This document shows, piece after piece, positions 22,662 through 34,885 of a DNA stretch of 64,000 nucleotides (position 1 is its first letter; the number at the start of each line of letters is the position of its first letter). Source of the DNA: Ctena decussata (lineage: Eukaryota > Mollusca > Bivalvia > Lucinida > Lucinidae); the NCBI GenBank assembly GCA_963989385.1, contig OZ022514.1, positions 25,709,222-25,773,221 of the forward strand, given 5' to 3'. The notes below the pieces were generated by a model that did no database searches, was not told the DNA's origin, and was given only the letters and a program-made list of their open reading frames with translations. The position numbers and the translations under genes are program-made.

Positions 22662-23395
22662 TGTCAATAATCGTGTAAATATTCAGATAATTGATAAGAC
22701 ATGGAATGAAATATGATCAATGAAAAGGAAAAAAAATAAAAGGTAAGTATGAAATAGATAAATACATAAATAAATGTGCTACATCAAGCGGAGATGGACC
22801 AAAGTGCTCGTGCGAACAGCGAATACCATGACCAGCCCACGCATCCGCACCAACAGACAGGAGCCCTCACCATTCTCTCAATAAAGTCCGCTAAATTCAA
22901 ATATAGGTTAAGCGAAAGGTGAGGACTCCGATCAGCCGGCACGGATGCGCCGGCCGAATCGAGCCAGCGCCATTCGAAAGAGTCACAAGGCATCCCCGCC
23001 AGATGCAGTAAAAGTAAACATTTGTATAAACTGGTGCCCCGCGCCTCTCTGGTAGCTGTCACTCCGTCATGTAGACAGTCTGTCAACATTATACTCACTG
23101 AAATAAAAGAAAATTACAACATATTAAACAGGGTAAGTATACAGTTTAAGCTATAACGATCGGGATCACGGGAAGAGAGTCCTTAAACTGTGCACGTGCG
23201 ACAAAACACCCGAACCAGCCCGCGCATCCGCACAAACAGATCACATATTGCACGAATGCACTGGCCGATCGGAGTGCCCCCCCATCCACCCAGACCCTAG
23301 TCCCCGCCTCCCCCTACCCCAAACACACGCACAAGGTATGGACTCACGTCCCGACAAAACCGTTCGTAATTTAATATCATAACTTTTATTTATAT
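22662..23395 (-). other. presumed 3' flank or 3' UTR of the LINE
   Basis: Non-coding. It contains two related GC-rich segments with CGCATCCGCAC-type words (about 22845 and 23225). The boundary between LINE 3' UTR and host DNA is not visible. Confidence 0.3.
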
Positions 23396-26300
23396 TTAGT
23401 AAAAAAAAAAAAAATACGCAAATCGTTCGGTATCTTTTATGTACTTGAAAACAGCGTAAAAAAGCATAGCATTTGCATCATCGGATAAATAACTATTGCC
23501 ATTTAAAACCAACTCGGTGCTAAGAGGATGAAAAATTCTAGTTCGATGAAATAAAATAACCCTCTGAGTAATGTATCTTTGGCATTTAAATATATAATGT
23601 ACAGCATCTTCGGCTTCTTCTAGACACTCACATAACGGACTATCTCTAAGATGGTTATGGAAAAGGTCATCGTTTAAGTTACTACACTTATTTCGAAGTC
23701 TACAATGGACAATTGAAAATTTACGAGGTTTCTTAAGAAAGTAACTTGGTACTTTCCTCGAAGAATAAAATTCTTTTTTCAATTTGTAACAAAAGGAACC
23801 ATAACTTTCACAATTTCGATATTGTAAATCAAGAGCATTCCAAGCAGCTATTGACGAAAGAACACAGGTTTGACCAAAAATAGTGGTCCTTGCGGGAATA
23901 GTAGTTATATTGTCTCTGTTACGAAGATTATAGTCCGTTAAATCACCAACTGTTTGTGGTATAATGTCAGTTATGTATGAAGGAATCATATAATTTGTAA
24001 CTTTGTACATAAATTTTAATTTTTGGGTTTTTCTTCTAAGTGATAAGGAATCCCAACCACACTCATTATAAAGCCTTTCTAGTGAAACAGATCGAGTAAG
24101 TCCAGTTACAATGCGAGCGGCTTCGTTTTGTATTTTTTCTAATGAATTCGCCTGTTCTACAGTACAATTATCCCACACAATTGAAGAGTATTCTAAAATT
24201 GGTCTAACATATGACATATAAATCTGATTTAATGCACTTCTACTAAAACTATATTTAAGTTTCCTCATAATACCAATTACTTTTGAAGCTGGCGAAAGAA
24301 TATTATCAATATGAGTTTGCCATTTTCCATTTCACTAAAAGTTATTCCGAGATGCTTATGGGTACTTACAGAATCAATATTAACACCATCAAAAATAAGA
24401 TTAGGAAGTAAAGGTGCTTGCCTCAGTGAAAAGAGTATCGCTTCAGTCTTACTAGGGTTAAAATTTACTAGCCACTGTTTGGCCCATGCCGTAATGATTG
24501 AAAGGTCATGATTTAGTATGCCTTCAATGTCAGGGATATTAGAAGCAGATACAAATAAAGAACTATCATCTGCAAATAATCTAGTTAAACTCAGTAACTG
24601 TTCCGAAATGTCATTTACATAAATAAGAAATAGTAAAGGTCAAAGAACAGAACCCTGAGGTACCCCAGCTAAGACTGGTTTAATGTCAGAACTGGATGCA
24701 TTAAGCACAACGCATTGTTTTCTATTAGATAAGTAATTTGATAACCAGTCCAAAAATTCATTCTCAATTCCATTCTGCCTCAGTTTGAATAATAAACCTT
24801 TATGCCAAACCCGGTCGAAAGCTTTAGATATATCACAAAAAACCATACAAGAATACTGTTTACTATCGAAAGACTGACAAATATGGTGATATATGTCAAT
24901 GAGCTGAAATGTTGTTGAATGGCCAGGAATAAACCCAGACTGGTATTTATATATAAGGTTGTTTGAATATAGGTAATTATATAACTTTTTAAAAACGATA
25001 CGTTCCATTATTTTACCGACTGAACTGCAAAGCGAAACTGGTCTATAGTTCGAAGGATTGTTTCTTTCACCTTTTTTAAAAAGAGGCACTACATTACTCT
25101 GTTTCCACGGGTCCGGATTTTTTTTTCACTCAGTGAACGAATAAAAAGAATAGCAAGAGGTTTCGATACAGACCTTGAAACGTATTTAAGCATTTTATGG
25201 TTTATAAAATCGGGTCCTGAAGCTTTATTAACATTTAATAAGTCAATAATATCCGTAACTTCACTTTCAGAGATATCAAATGAGGTCAGACTATTGTTAG
25301 TAAGTTTTCGGAAAGTAGGTAATTGTACATTGTCATCACAGACTTGAGAAATTGACGTAAAATAGTCATTTAAACATTTCGCCTTTTCAGTATCTGTTGT
25401 GTGTATTACAATATCATTATTATTATCAACAGAATAAAGTGGTGGAATTGATGCCGACGACGTATTGTTCTTAATAAAATATCTTGTAAGCTTCCAAAAA
25501 TCACGCTTATTAGTACTGAAAGTCTCAGCAAGTGTAAGTTCTAAATTATTATAGAATCGCTCTTTGGCGTATTTCTTTAAATTATTCACTTTATTTCTAG
25601 CATCCTTATATTTCCGCCAATCTGTAGCTCGTGCAGTTATATTTGCTTTTGACTTTAATCTATCTCTTATTCTTGAAAATTTCCGAATTTCATTATCATA
25701 CCACGGTTTATCATCACTCCTAACTGTTATTTCTTTAGTCGGTATGCACTGTTGTACTAAATTTAAAAACGATAAGTTGAAAAATTCTACGGCTTCATTT
25801 AATGGTAATGTATAAAGTGGTTGCCAATCAAAACTACTTATTTTACTATCTAAATCAACATAATTGCCTTTTCTATATAACCAAATTTTTCTAGTGAAAG
25901 TGTTATGTAAATGGTACTCGAACGGAATCGTACAAAACGTAGCAGCATGATCACTGATTTGCAAAGGAACCTGTAAAACTCCACTGTCTAAAATAATCTG
26001 GTCAAAATAAGTAATCACAGGATCTAAAAGCGCTCTGCCACGAGTTGGTTCCATAATGATATTATTTAAAGAGTTAACCAGGAGAACGTTTTTAAGATTA
26101 TAGTTATTTAGATTCAATAAATCCTCGTTCAAATCTCCCATAATTATAATATTTTTGGAAATATCCAAAGCTTTTTCTAAGCACTGATTCAATCTGTCAA
26201 AAAAGTATCGATCTGATGTTTTTGGACTATAAAATACACCAAGTAAAAGAACTTGGCTTTTTTGTTTAATTTTCATCCAGATACATTCATTCCAAAATAC

Positions 26301-26822
26301 CTCAAGCTCATACATTCTTTCATGGACTATATTACGATGCGGATATATGACGATTCCTCCACCATGACAGTTCCTATCTTTTCTGTAAGGACTATCATAA
26401 GTTTCCGATAAAAGTATATCGTTTGTCAAAATATTATCATCTAAATGAGTTTCAGTGAAGCAAATTACATCAAAATCTAAGTAATTTTCTTTTATGTAAT
26501 CCAATTTATTTCGTAAACTTCGAATATTGTTATGTAGTATTGAAATACTATCCTTAAATAACTGAGGCCCTGGATTAATTTCTATGTCGCCAGATAAAAT
26601 CAGAAGAAGATGGATTACAATAAAATAAAAGTTCTCATTAAGAAACGTATTATTTGTGTCAACAAGGAATCTTGTTGTTTGATGAAAAATTTTGAATAAG
26701 AAGTATAGAAAATGAAAATCTATTAATAATCTGATGCTCACCCTGCCTATTCTTGTAAGCCCATAACATCTGTTGTAGAACACACCAACTGTCACTCTCC
26801 ATTGTAGTAGGCTATTACCCAT
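23396..26822 (-). pseudogene. non-LTR retrotransposon ORF2, CR1/L2-like, decayed
   Basis: On the minus strand one long polyprotein can be followed. An APE-type endonuclease comes first, with an ETHL motif at residues 124-127, GDLN at 229-232 and SDHA at 290-293. A reverse transcriptase follows, with NPSNYRPVSL, FCDISKAFDRVWHKG, AGVPQGSVL and FADD. A thumb/C-terminal region (RPILEYSSIVWDNC) and a cysteine-histidine segment (CECLEEAEDAVHYIFKC) end it.

The frame is broken three times. There is a shift in an A homopolymer on the minus strand at about 25110-25125. A TGA stop replaces the usual Gly codon after GSVL at 24640-24642. A one-base loss lies near 24325-24335. The order endonuclease, RT, Cys/His tail is that of APE-class LINEs; assignment to CR1/L2 relatives is by motif memory. 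It can hardly be autonomous now. Confidence 0.9.
26565..26588 (-). other. 2A-like ribosome-skipping motif in the LINE
   Basis: Residues 79-86 of the LINE frame read GDIEINPGP-type sequence (DIExNPGP), preceded by a leucine-rich stretch (HLLLILSG). This fits the D(V/I)ExNPGP consensus of 2A peptides, which release the chain between G and P during translation. Similar motifs are known at the N-termini of several APE-type LINE proteins. It sits upstream of the endonuclease, where it would detach a short hydrophobic leader. Activity is untested here. Confidence 0.8.
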
Positions 26823-27379
26823 CAGGCAGTAAAAATAACATTATGATGCAGCTTCCAGTGACAGTTGATCTTTGATATCTCGTACATGTAACCGGCTGTC
26901 GATTTTTCAGGATGTCTTACCAGAGAGGCGCAAGGAAAGTTCCAGTCCACACAAAATTAAGATATATGTACATAAATAAAATAACAATAGCAATAAGAGA
27001 TGAAGATTGCTCATAAGTATCGTGTGATCACAAAACCAATGGAAATTGCTGAGAAGTAAACGCTAAATGTAAACATAAACAATACGGCAATTGAACATTA
27101 ATTGGCGTCACGCGAAAAGATACCTTACGCCACGTATAAAAAGGGGAAACGTCCGGCCAGCCTGCGCAGGTGCGCACTCCGACCAGATTTCACCCCTCCT
27201 ATTAACACTGCCTACGTACACTAAGAAATCAAAGAAAGAGAAATGAAGATCCTGGTCAGGTCGCGCAACTGACCAGGCTGATCCAAGCATTCGGCACAAA
27301 TGTCAGGCCCAAGGCCACCGTTCACGAGACGCCTGGTCACATGATCAACGGCGTCGCCACGCCTTAATAGTAAAAACCT
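26823..27379. other. upstream of the LINE, no gene seen
   Basis: Possibly LINE 5' UTR followed by host DNA. No start or end of the element is visible. A short open frame at 27108-27299 (minus) has no recognisable domain. Confidence 0.35.
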
Positions 27380-29125
27380 TAAACAGTCTTCTTCTCCAGA
27401 GCCAACAGGCTGATGGCCTTGAAACTTGGCATGTAGCATTTGGTATGTGAGTAATACCAAGATTATTCAATTACGACCTTGGGTTGACCTTGACTTATTT
27501 TACGGTAAGTTCAAATTTGGTCTTTGGTGCTTTACTATGGGAAAATGCTAGAACATATTACGATTTCTTGGAAACTATTGAAGATTTTTGGCTAAAATTG
27601 GTAACTACTGTCATCTTAATGAGTACATGAAGATTTGTGAGAACAAGAGGTCAAGGTCACTCTTGACCTTTGACTCAGGTCTCTCATACTTCGACACTGA
27701 AACACTTGTAACCAAATTTCATATAGAAGTTTCAGGGGTTGAGGAAAAGAAAAGTTGTTAAAACGGTCTGAGTCACATGACCAGTATGGCCGCCACGCCC
27801 ATGTATGGTAAGAAAATTGTGAAAATCTTCATCTCCCTAACCAATTGACCGATTGCCTTGAAACTTGGTATGTAGCATTGGGTACTCGAGGACTATCAGG
27901 ATTGTTCAAATGATGACCTTGGGTTGACCTTGACCTTTCTTACGGCAAGGTCAAATATGGGAAAATGCTAGATTATAAGATTTCTTGGAAAAATTTGAAG
28001 ATTTTTGGCCTAAAATTGGTAAATACAGTCATCTTAATGAGTACATGAAGATTTCTGAGTAGAAGAGGTCATTGTCATTCTTTGACCTTTGACCCAGGTC
28101 TCTCATATTTTGACAATTTAAACAATCTCCTCAAAAGCCTCTGGGTCAATTGTAATCAAATTTCATATAGAACTTTCAGGGATTAAGGGAAAGAAAATTT
28201 GTTAAAATGGTCTGGTTGACATGACCAATATGGCCGCCATGCCCATATATGGTAAATTCCTTTAAAAATCTTCTTCTCCAGAACCAATAGGTCGATGGCC
28301 CTGAAAGTTGGTATGTAGCATCACAGATCTGAGTAATTTCAAGGTTGTTCAAATTATGATCTTTTGTTGACCTTTACCATTTTTACGGCAAAGTCAAATA
28401 TGGGAAAATGCTAGAACATAAGGTTTCATGGAAAGTTTTGACCCAGGACTCTCGTATTTTGACAATTTCAAACCCTCTCCTCAAACGCCACAGGAACAGT
28501 TGTAAACAAATTTCAAACAGAGCCTCCAGGGGTTGAGGGAACACAAATTTGTTCTAATCGTTAGGGCACATGACCAGCATGGCCGCCATAGCCATATATA
28601 GTTAAAACTGTTATTTTTTTCTTTCTAGGACCATTTGACAGACGGCATTGAAACTTGGTATGTAGGATTGGGTACTCGAGAAATATCAGGATTGTTCAAA
28701 AGATTACCTTGTTGACCTTGAACTTACAGCAATGTCAAATATGGGAAAATGCGAGAAAATAAGATTTCATGGAAAGTTTTGAAGATTTTGGCCCAAGATT
28801 GTTCAAATGATGACCTTGGGTTGAGCTTGACATTTTTACGACAATGTAAAATTTGCTTTTTGTTGCTTGTATGGAAAATGCTTAAATATAAGAGTTTATG
28901 GAACTTGTATAAGATTTTGGTGCAAAAGTTCATAAATACAGTCAAATAAATGAGTACATGAACATTTTTAGCAATAGAGGTCAAGGTCATTGTTTGGCTT
29001 TTAACCAATGTTTCTCATATTTTGACAGTTTCTAACTGTCAAGTTTGTTCAAATGATGGCCCTAGTTTGAAGTTTGCCCTTTTTACTCAGGTGAGCTATT
29101 CAGGGCCTCATGGCCGTCTTTTTTT
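27380..29125 (+). repeat. tandem array with 350-445 bp units
   Basis: The anchor CTTGAAACTTGGTATGTAGC recurs near 27420, 27860, 28300 and 28650. Each unit also holds TTGTTCAAATGATGACCTTG and GACCTTTGACCCAGGTCTCT variants. The array stops at TCAGGTGAGCTATTCAGGGC followed by a GGCC hairpin and T-rich sequence. The same terminus is found near 31006, 33462 and 60717. A hairpin close to the 3' end recalls Helitron-like elements, but no coding part is present to support this. Confidence 0.75.
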
Positions 29126-29906
29126 TGCGGGGTGTTAGGGGTGACCTTATTAGAAAAAAAAACAAAAAAACAAAAAACATTGGGAACTCTATTTGTCTCC
29201 AGTATTGAAAACTGCTTAAATCACTACCAGTCCACATATTGTCTCTGATCCGACTGCTGAAAGGAGCAATAGTCTTATTGGTTCAAGAAACTTTTGACCG
29301 AATATTTTGATCATTATGGTAAATTTTCCCTTTGAACCCGATCCCTCACTTGGAATCAGAAAAAATAATAGTTCGAAAATTATCACACCGTAAAATTGTA
29401 AAACTTGGCACACCTAATTCAATTTGTGGAACTGTCTTAAACATTCAGTGTTTTATTAATTGCAGCTATGTTTCCAAAAGAAGCAGACGTGAATGCAAAC
29501 GGTGTTGACTCTGATCAGACTGCTCCTTGGAGAGCAGTCTGATCCGAGTCTGCACCGTAGGATCAGACCTTCCTGTCATATATTCAGAAAGAAATTTTAC
29601 GTCATGTTGAAGGCTATCTCTGGAGAATTATAACATAATAGACCTGATATCATTTTAATTGCAGCTCTGATATGTAATTGCCCTGCTCGCGCCTGATATA
29701 ATTTTTACAACTGAAAACATTCCGAGCTACATAACACTTATCTCAGCTGGAATTCTCATGAGAAACTGATTGAATATCTAAGAATATTACATTTTATCAT
29801 TTTATGAAGCCAATTTCAATATAATGAAACGATTTAATGATAACGCCTCTGCTATAATTTTGATCTTTGTCTCTTTTTTTTTTATTTTCAGGCGTTCTAT
29901 TTAATG

Positions 29907-30041
29907 ATGGTTGGATGACTTGCGATTGAACGTCCTTTAAACGGTATTTCAGTCATGTCAAGACAATGGGAGGGTGGTAATGAAAGGCTGTTTGCAATGG
30001 AACCTCGTTATGATCGGAGAGATTTCCGCCTCCAGGCACAT
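29907..30041 (-). mobile_element. SINE body, head deleted (unit 1)
   Basis: Same body as 3702-3898 (GGATGACTTGCGATT..., TTTCAGTCATGTCAAGAC, GGTAATGAAAGGCTGT). It stops at GCCTCCAGGCACA, where LINE sequence begins, so the tRNA-like head is gone. Confidence 0.75.
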
Positions 30042-30560
30042 AAATGTCATTAGAAAATTAAAATTCAAACTCGATAGAAAAATCTCTACAAATATTTCAT
30101 TTTTATTCGTCCCATCCTTGAGTATGCTGATGTTGTATGGAATAAATGCACCCAATATGAAATAAATGGAAACGAAGCTGCCTGTACTATTACCGGTGCC
30201 ACTAAATTAGTTGCTATAAATTCTGTTACTCAGGAGACTAGTTGCGAACCCCTATCGAATCGTAGGAAAAAACACAAATTTCTTTTGTTTTATAAAACGC
30301 AACATCATATATCCTCTGATTATTTGTCTTCTTTAGTACCGCCAACTATTGGAAGTACTACTGGTTATCAGTTACGGAACTCGCCGGATTTTCTTTCTGT
30401 TCATGCAAGTTCTCAACTGTGTTCAAATTCTTTTCTGTCGTCTGTGATAAGGGAATGGAACGATCTATCAGAAGTTGCACGTGACTTACCAAGCATGGAT
30501 ACTTTTAAGCATGGGTTAAATTCAGATATTATGAAAATACCTTTATATTATTTAGATTGA
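30042..30560 (+). pseudogene. LINE reverse transcriptase 3' fragment (unit 1)
   Basis: The plus-strand frame gives RPILEYADVVWNKCTQYE, then LSNRRKKHKFLLFYK, then VPPTIGSTTGYQLRNS and a tail ending WNDLSEVARDLPS. This is the C-terminal part of an APE-type LINE protein and aligns with the corresponding region of the LINE at 23.4-26.8 kb (RPILEYSSIVW; TVGDLTDYNLRN), but it is a different element. One frameshift near 30110 and loss of all 5' parts make it a pseudogene. Confidence 0.85.
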
Positions 30561-31547
30561 AACAGAGTTGAGCAGCTTCATCATGTTCGATTACAAACCA
30601 GTTGTAGTTCTCTTAACAAGCATCTTCTCCCAAAAATATAATAGACGGTCCGATATGTGTCTGCCGAGCAGAACTTTGAGGATAAGAAAATAAGATTTCA
30701 CGGAAAGTTTTGAAAATTTTGGTCAAATATTGTTCAAATGATGACCTTGGGTTGAGCTTGACATTTTTACGACCATGTCAAATTTGCCTTTTGTTGCTTT
30801 TATGGAAAGTGCTTAAGTATAAGAGTTTATGGAACTTGTATAAGATTTTGATGCAAAAGTTCATAAATACAGTCAAATAAATGAGTACATGAACATTTTT
30901 ACCTATAGAGGTCAAGGTCATTGTTAGACTTTTAACCAATGTTTCTCATATTTTGACAGTTTCTAACTGTCAGGTTTGTTCCAGTTTGATGATTGCCCTT
31001 TTTACTCAGGTGAGCGATTCCCTCTTGTTTTTGTTTGTGTTTTTTTTGTGTGTGTGGTGGGGGGTGACCTTATTAGAAAAAAACCAACAAACATTGCGAA
31101 CTCTCTTTGTCTTCAGGATTGAAAACTGCTTAAATCACTACCAGTCCACATATTGTCTCTGATCCGAATGCTGAAAGGAGCAACGGTCTTATTGGCTCAG
31201 GAAACTTTTGACCCAATAGTTTGATCATTACGATAAAAGTTCCTTCTGAACCCGATCCCTCACTTGGAATCAGAAAAATAACAGTTCGAAAATGACCACA
31301 CCGTAAAAATTGTAAAACTTTGCACACCTAATTCAATTTGTGGAACTGTCTTAAAATGCACTATTCGGTGTCTTATTTATTGCAGTTATGTGTCTAAAAG
31401 ATGCAGACGGGAAGGCAAGCAGAAATGACTCTGATCAGCCTGCTCCTTCGAGAGCAGTCTGATCCGAGTCTGCACTGTAGGATCAGACCTTCCTGCCATA
31501 TATTCAGAAAGAAATTTTACGTCATGTTAAAAGCTACTTCTGGAGAA

Positions 31548-31945
31548 TTATATAGAGAATACCATGTTAGTGTCTTTTGATATCAAGTTTATCAGGCGAG
31601 ACCAGAAACAGGGTAGGAATGGCGAGGCTTGCCGAGCCAGTCCGACGTGTTTCTGGTCGAGCCTGATAAACTTGATATCAAACAAATGACAAGCAAACGC
31701 CATTATGTCCGAACTTGTTGACGTCGCGAATACGTTGTGACGTAAATCGGTGACGTCATTTAACCAATCGAACGCTGTTATCACGGCCAACGTCAGTATG
31801 CAGCCAATCGTCTTCAGAGACCGCTTCTAAAGGCATCACCTGATAACATTCGCGCAAGCGCAGTTCTACAGTGACATGATATCACATTGTGTTATCATAC
31901 CCCTGTTATCAGGTGAAATTTTGCAGAAGATGCATGATAAAACAT
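31548..31945. mobile_element. insertion of about 390 bp with two palindromes
   Basis: Units 1 and 3 read straight through (GGAGAATTATAACATAATAG), giving an empty site. In unit 2 this is split. The insert has a 130-bp palindrome (TTTGATATCAAGTTTATCAG and its inverse, centre near 31640) and a second inverted pair, TCACCTGATAAC / GTTATCAGGTGA (31837-31918), with TGACGTCA-like sites between. Exact ends are uncertain by a few bases. Confidence 0.75.
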
Positions 31946-32214
31946 AATACATGTAGACCTGATATCATTTTAATTGCAGCTGTGATAGGTAATTGCCCTG
32001 CTCGCGCCAGATGTAATTTTTACAATTGAAAACATTCCGAGCTACATAACACTGATCTCAGCTGGAATTCTCATGAGAAACTGATTGAATATCTAAGAAT
32101 ATTACATTTTATCATTTTATGAAGGCAATTTCAATATAATGAAACGATTTAATGATAACGCCTCTGCTATAATTTTGATCTTTGTCTCTTTTTTTATTTT
32201 CAGGCGTTCTAGTA

Positions 32215-32350
32215 AATGATGGTTGGATGACTTGCGATTTAACGTCCTTTAAACGGTATTTCAGTCATGTCAAGACGATGGGAGGGTGGTAATAAAAGGC
32301 TGTTTGCAATGGAACCTCGTTATGATCGGAGAGAGTTCCGCCTCCAGGCA
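32215..32350 (-). mobile_element. SINE body, head deleted (unit 2)
   Basis: Copy of the unit 1 SINE remnant with the same breakpoint into LINE sequence, so the SINE/LINE junction predates the block duplication. Confidence 0.75.
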
Positions 32351-32780
32351 CATAAATGTCATTAGAAAATTAAAATTCAAACTCGATAGAAAAATCCCTA
32401 CAAATATTTCATTTTTATTCGTCCCATCCTTCAGTATGCTGATGTTGTATGGAATAAATGCACCCAATATGAAATAAATGGAAACGAAGCTGCCTGTACT
32501 ATTACCGGTGCCACATAATTAGTTGCAATATATTCTGTTACTCAGGAGACTAGCTGCGAACCCCTATCGAATCATAGGAAAAAACACAAACTTCTTTTGT
32601 TTTATAAAATGCAACATCATATATATCCCCTGATTATTTGACTTCTTTAGTACCGCCAACTATTGGAAGTACTACTGATTATCAGTTACGGAACTCGCCG
32701 GATCTTCTTTCTGTTCATGCAAGTTCTCAACTGTGTTCAAATTCTTTTCTGTCGTCTGTGATAAGGGAATGCGAACCCCT
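32351..32780 (+). pseudogene. LINE reverse transcriptase 3' fragment (unit 2, first part)
   Basis: Same sequence as unit 1 up to SSVIRE. It then jumps back to the LSN-type segment and restarts, so the end is lost and replaced by a second partial copy. A few extra bases and stops disrupt the frame. Confidence 0.8.
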
Positions 32781-32784
32781 ATCA

Positions 32785-33142
32785 AATACAAATATTTCAT
32801 TTTTATTCGTCCCATCCTTGAGTATGCTGATGTTGTATGGAATAAATGCACCCAATATGAAGTAAATGGAAACGAAGCTGCCTGTACTATTACCGGTGCC
32901 ACATAATTAGTTGCAATAAATTCTGTTACTCAGGAGACTAGCTGCGAACCCCTATCGAATCGTAGGAAAAAACACGAACTTCTTTTGTTTTATAAAATGC
33001 ACTTCATATATCCTCTGATTATTTGTCTTCTTTAGTACCGCCAACTATTGGAAGTACTACTGGTTATCAGTTACGGAACTCGCCGGATTTTCTTTCTGTT
33101 CATGCAAGTTCTCAACTGTGTTCAAATTCTTTTCTGTCGTCT
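32785..33142 (+). pseudogene. LINE reverse transcriptase 3' fragment (unit 2, repeated part)
   Basis: Partial tandem repeat of the preceding fragment, beginning ACAAATATTTCATTTTTATT and ending at CTTTTCTGTCGTC, where unit 3 begins. Confidence 0.8.
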
Positions 33143-34284
33143 TGAGGATAAGAAAATAAGATTTCACGAAGATTGTTCAAATGATGACTTTGGGTTGAGC
33201 TTGACATTTTTACGACCATGTCAAATTTGCCTTTTGTTGCTTTTATGGAAAATGCTTAAGTATAAGAGTTTATGGAACTTGTATAAGATATTGATGCAAA
33301 AGTTAATAAATACAGTCAAATAAATGAGTACATGAACATTTTTACCAATATAGGTCAAGGTCATTGTTGGACTTTTAATCAGTGTTTCTCATATTTTGAC
33401 AGTTTCTAACTGTCAGGTTTGTTCCAATGATGGCCCTAGTTTGATGATTGCCCTTTTTACTCAGGTGAGCGATCCCCTCTTGTTTTTTTTTTTGTGTGTG
33501 TGTGGTGTGTGTGTGTGTGTGTGTGTGGGGGGGGGGGGAGTGACCTTATTAGAAAAAACAACAACATTGGGAACTCTCTTTGTCTTCAGGATTGGAAACT
33601 GCTTAAATCACTACCAGTCCACACATTGTCTCTGATCCGACTGCTGAAAGGAGTAACAGTCTTATTGGCTCAGGAAACTTTTGACCCAATAGTTTGATCA
33701 TTGCGATAAATGTTCCCATTGAACCCGATCCCTCACTTAGAATCAGAAAAATAACAGTTCGAAAATGCCCACGCCGTAAAAATTGTAAAACTTGGCACAC
33801 CTAATTCAATTTGTGGAACTGTCTTGAAATGCACTGTTCGGTGTCTTATTTATTGCAGTTATGTGTCTAAAAGATGCAGACGGGAAGGCAAATAGAATTG
33901 ACTCTGATCAGACTGCTCCTTCGTGAGCAGTCTGATCCGAGTCTGCATTGTAGGATCAGACCTTCCTGTCACATATTCTGAAAGAAATTTTACGTCATGT
34001 TAAAGGCTATCTCTGGAGAATTATAACATAATAGACCTGATATCATTTTAATTGCAGCTCTGATAGGTAATTGCCCTGCTCGCGCCTGATGTAATTTTTA
34101 CAATTGAAAACATTCTGACCCACATAACGGTGATCCAAGGTGGTATTCTCATGAGAAACCGATTGAATATCTAAGAATATTACATTTTATCATTTTATGA
34201 AGCCAATTTCAGTGTAATGAAACGATTCAATGATTACGACTCTACAATTTTCTATGTTTATCTCTTTTATATTCAGGCTTTCGG
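33143..34284 (+). repeat. segmental tandem block, unit 3
   Basis: Repeats the array end, a (GT)n run (about 33494-33530, expanded here), the CTGATCAGACTGCTCC palindrome and the sequence up to the SINE. It carries an intact SINE head in place of the LINE fragment. Confidence 0.8.
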
Positions 34285-34490
34285 AATGATGGATAGATGA
34301 GTTGCGATTTAACGTCCGTTTTCACAGTTTTTCAGTCATATCATGACGATGGAAGGGCGGCAATAAAGGGCTGTGTGCAATGGCACCCTGTTACGCTCAT
34401 GAAGATTTCCGCCTGTAGGTGGCCACGAACCCGAGACCGTTAGATCAGCCGCAAGGTTAGCGCTTTAAACCTAGCCTACTGGGCTTCAGC
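34285..34490 (-). mobile_element. tRNA-derived SINE, minus orientation
   Basis: Body as in the other copies, plus the tRNA-like head (34430-34485; AGCGCTAACC side and ACGAACCCGAGACC in place of the B box). It occupies the position of the headless SINE in units 1 and 2. Confidence 0.65.
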
Positions 34491-34586
34491 CTAGCGGCCA
34501 CATGACGTCGTAATGACGTCGATGCGACGTAATGATGTCACATCGACGTCAGTACGACGTCATTTTGACGTTATGTGCCCGCAAGG
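34491..34586. mobile_element. TGACGT palindromic element, copy 1 (degenerate end)
   Basis: A run of GACGTC words: ACATGACGTCG, GACGTCGATGCGACGTAATG, CATCGACGTCAG, ACGTCATTTTGACGT. It is self-complementary. The CCCAGCAGG end is damaged (GCCTAGCGGCC at the left, GCCCGCAAGG at the right). Confidence 0.75.
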
Positions 34587-34687
34587 AGGGGCGTTCAGTC
34601 GTTTTAAAGCGGTTTTGTGCCCACAAGGAGGGGCGTTCAGGCGTTTTAAAGCGGTATCGGAAAACATCGAAAGACAAAATTATATAA

Positions 34688-34885
34688 AAATGTGCTCAGT
34701 TGGTTAAGCGCTAGCTTACTAAGCTAGTGGACCGGGTTCGAATCCCGCAGCAGGCGGAAATCTTTTCGACCGTAACCGGGTTCCATTACATAACCCTTTC
34801 AAGTCATTATCACCCTCCCAGTGCCCTGATATTTCTGAAATACTTGGAAAAGGGAATAAAATCGAAATTCATCCATCTACATGTA
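34688..34885 (+). mobile_element. tRNA-derived SINE, plus orientation
   Basis: The tRNA-like head reads GCTCAGTTGGTTAAGCGC (A-box region) and GGTTCGAATCCC (B box, 34736-34747). The family body follows (CGGGTTCCATTACATAACCC, GAAATACTTGGAAAAGGG, ATTCATCCATC). It is the only plus-strand copy of this family and confirms the polarity of the others. Confidence 0.85.

Larger units (their letters stand above)
28750..30681 (+). repeat. segmental tandem block, unit 1
   Basis: It starts at GAAAATAAGATTTCATGG and holds the array end, about 700 bp of non-coding sequence with a CTGATCAGACTGCTCC palindrome (29505-29570), a truncated SINE and a LINE 3' fragment. Units 2 and 3 repeat the same order from about 30682 and 33143. 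Confidence 0.8.
30682..33142 (+). repeat. segmental tandem block, unit 2
   Basis: Repeats unit 1 from GAGGATAAGAAAATAAG. It is longer for two reasons: an insertion of about 380 bp at 31548-31945 and an internal repeat of the LINE fragment at 32785-33142. Confidence 0.8.

Noticed and set aside
22784..23098. 104-residue minus-strand frame downstream of the LINE
   Set aside because: No recognisable domain; the region consists of related GC-rich repeat words.
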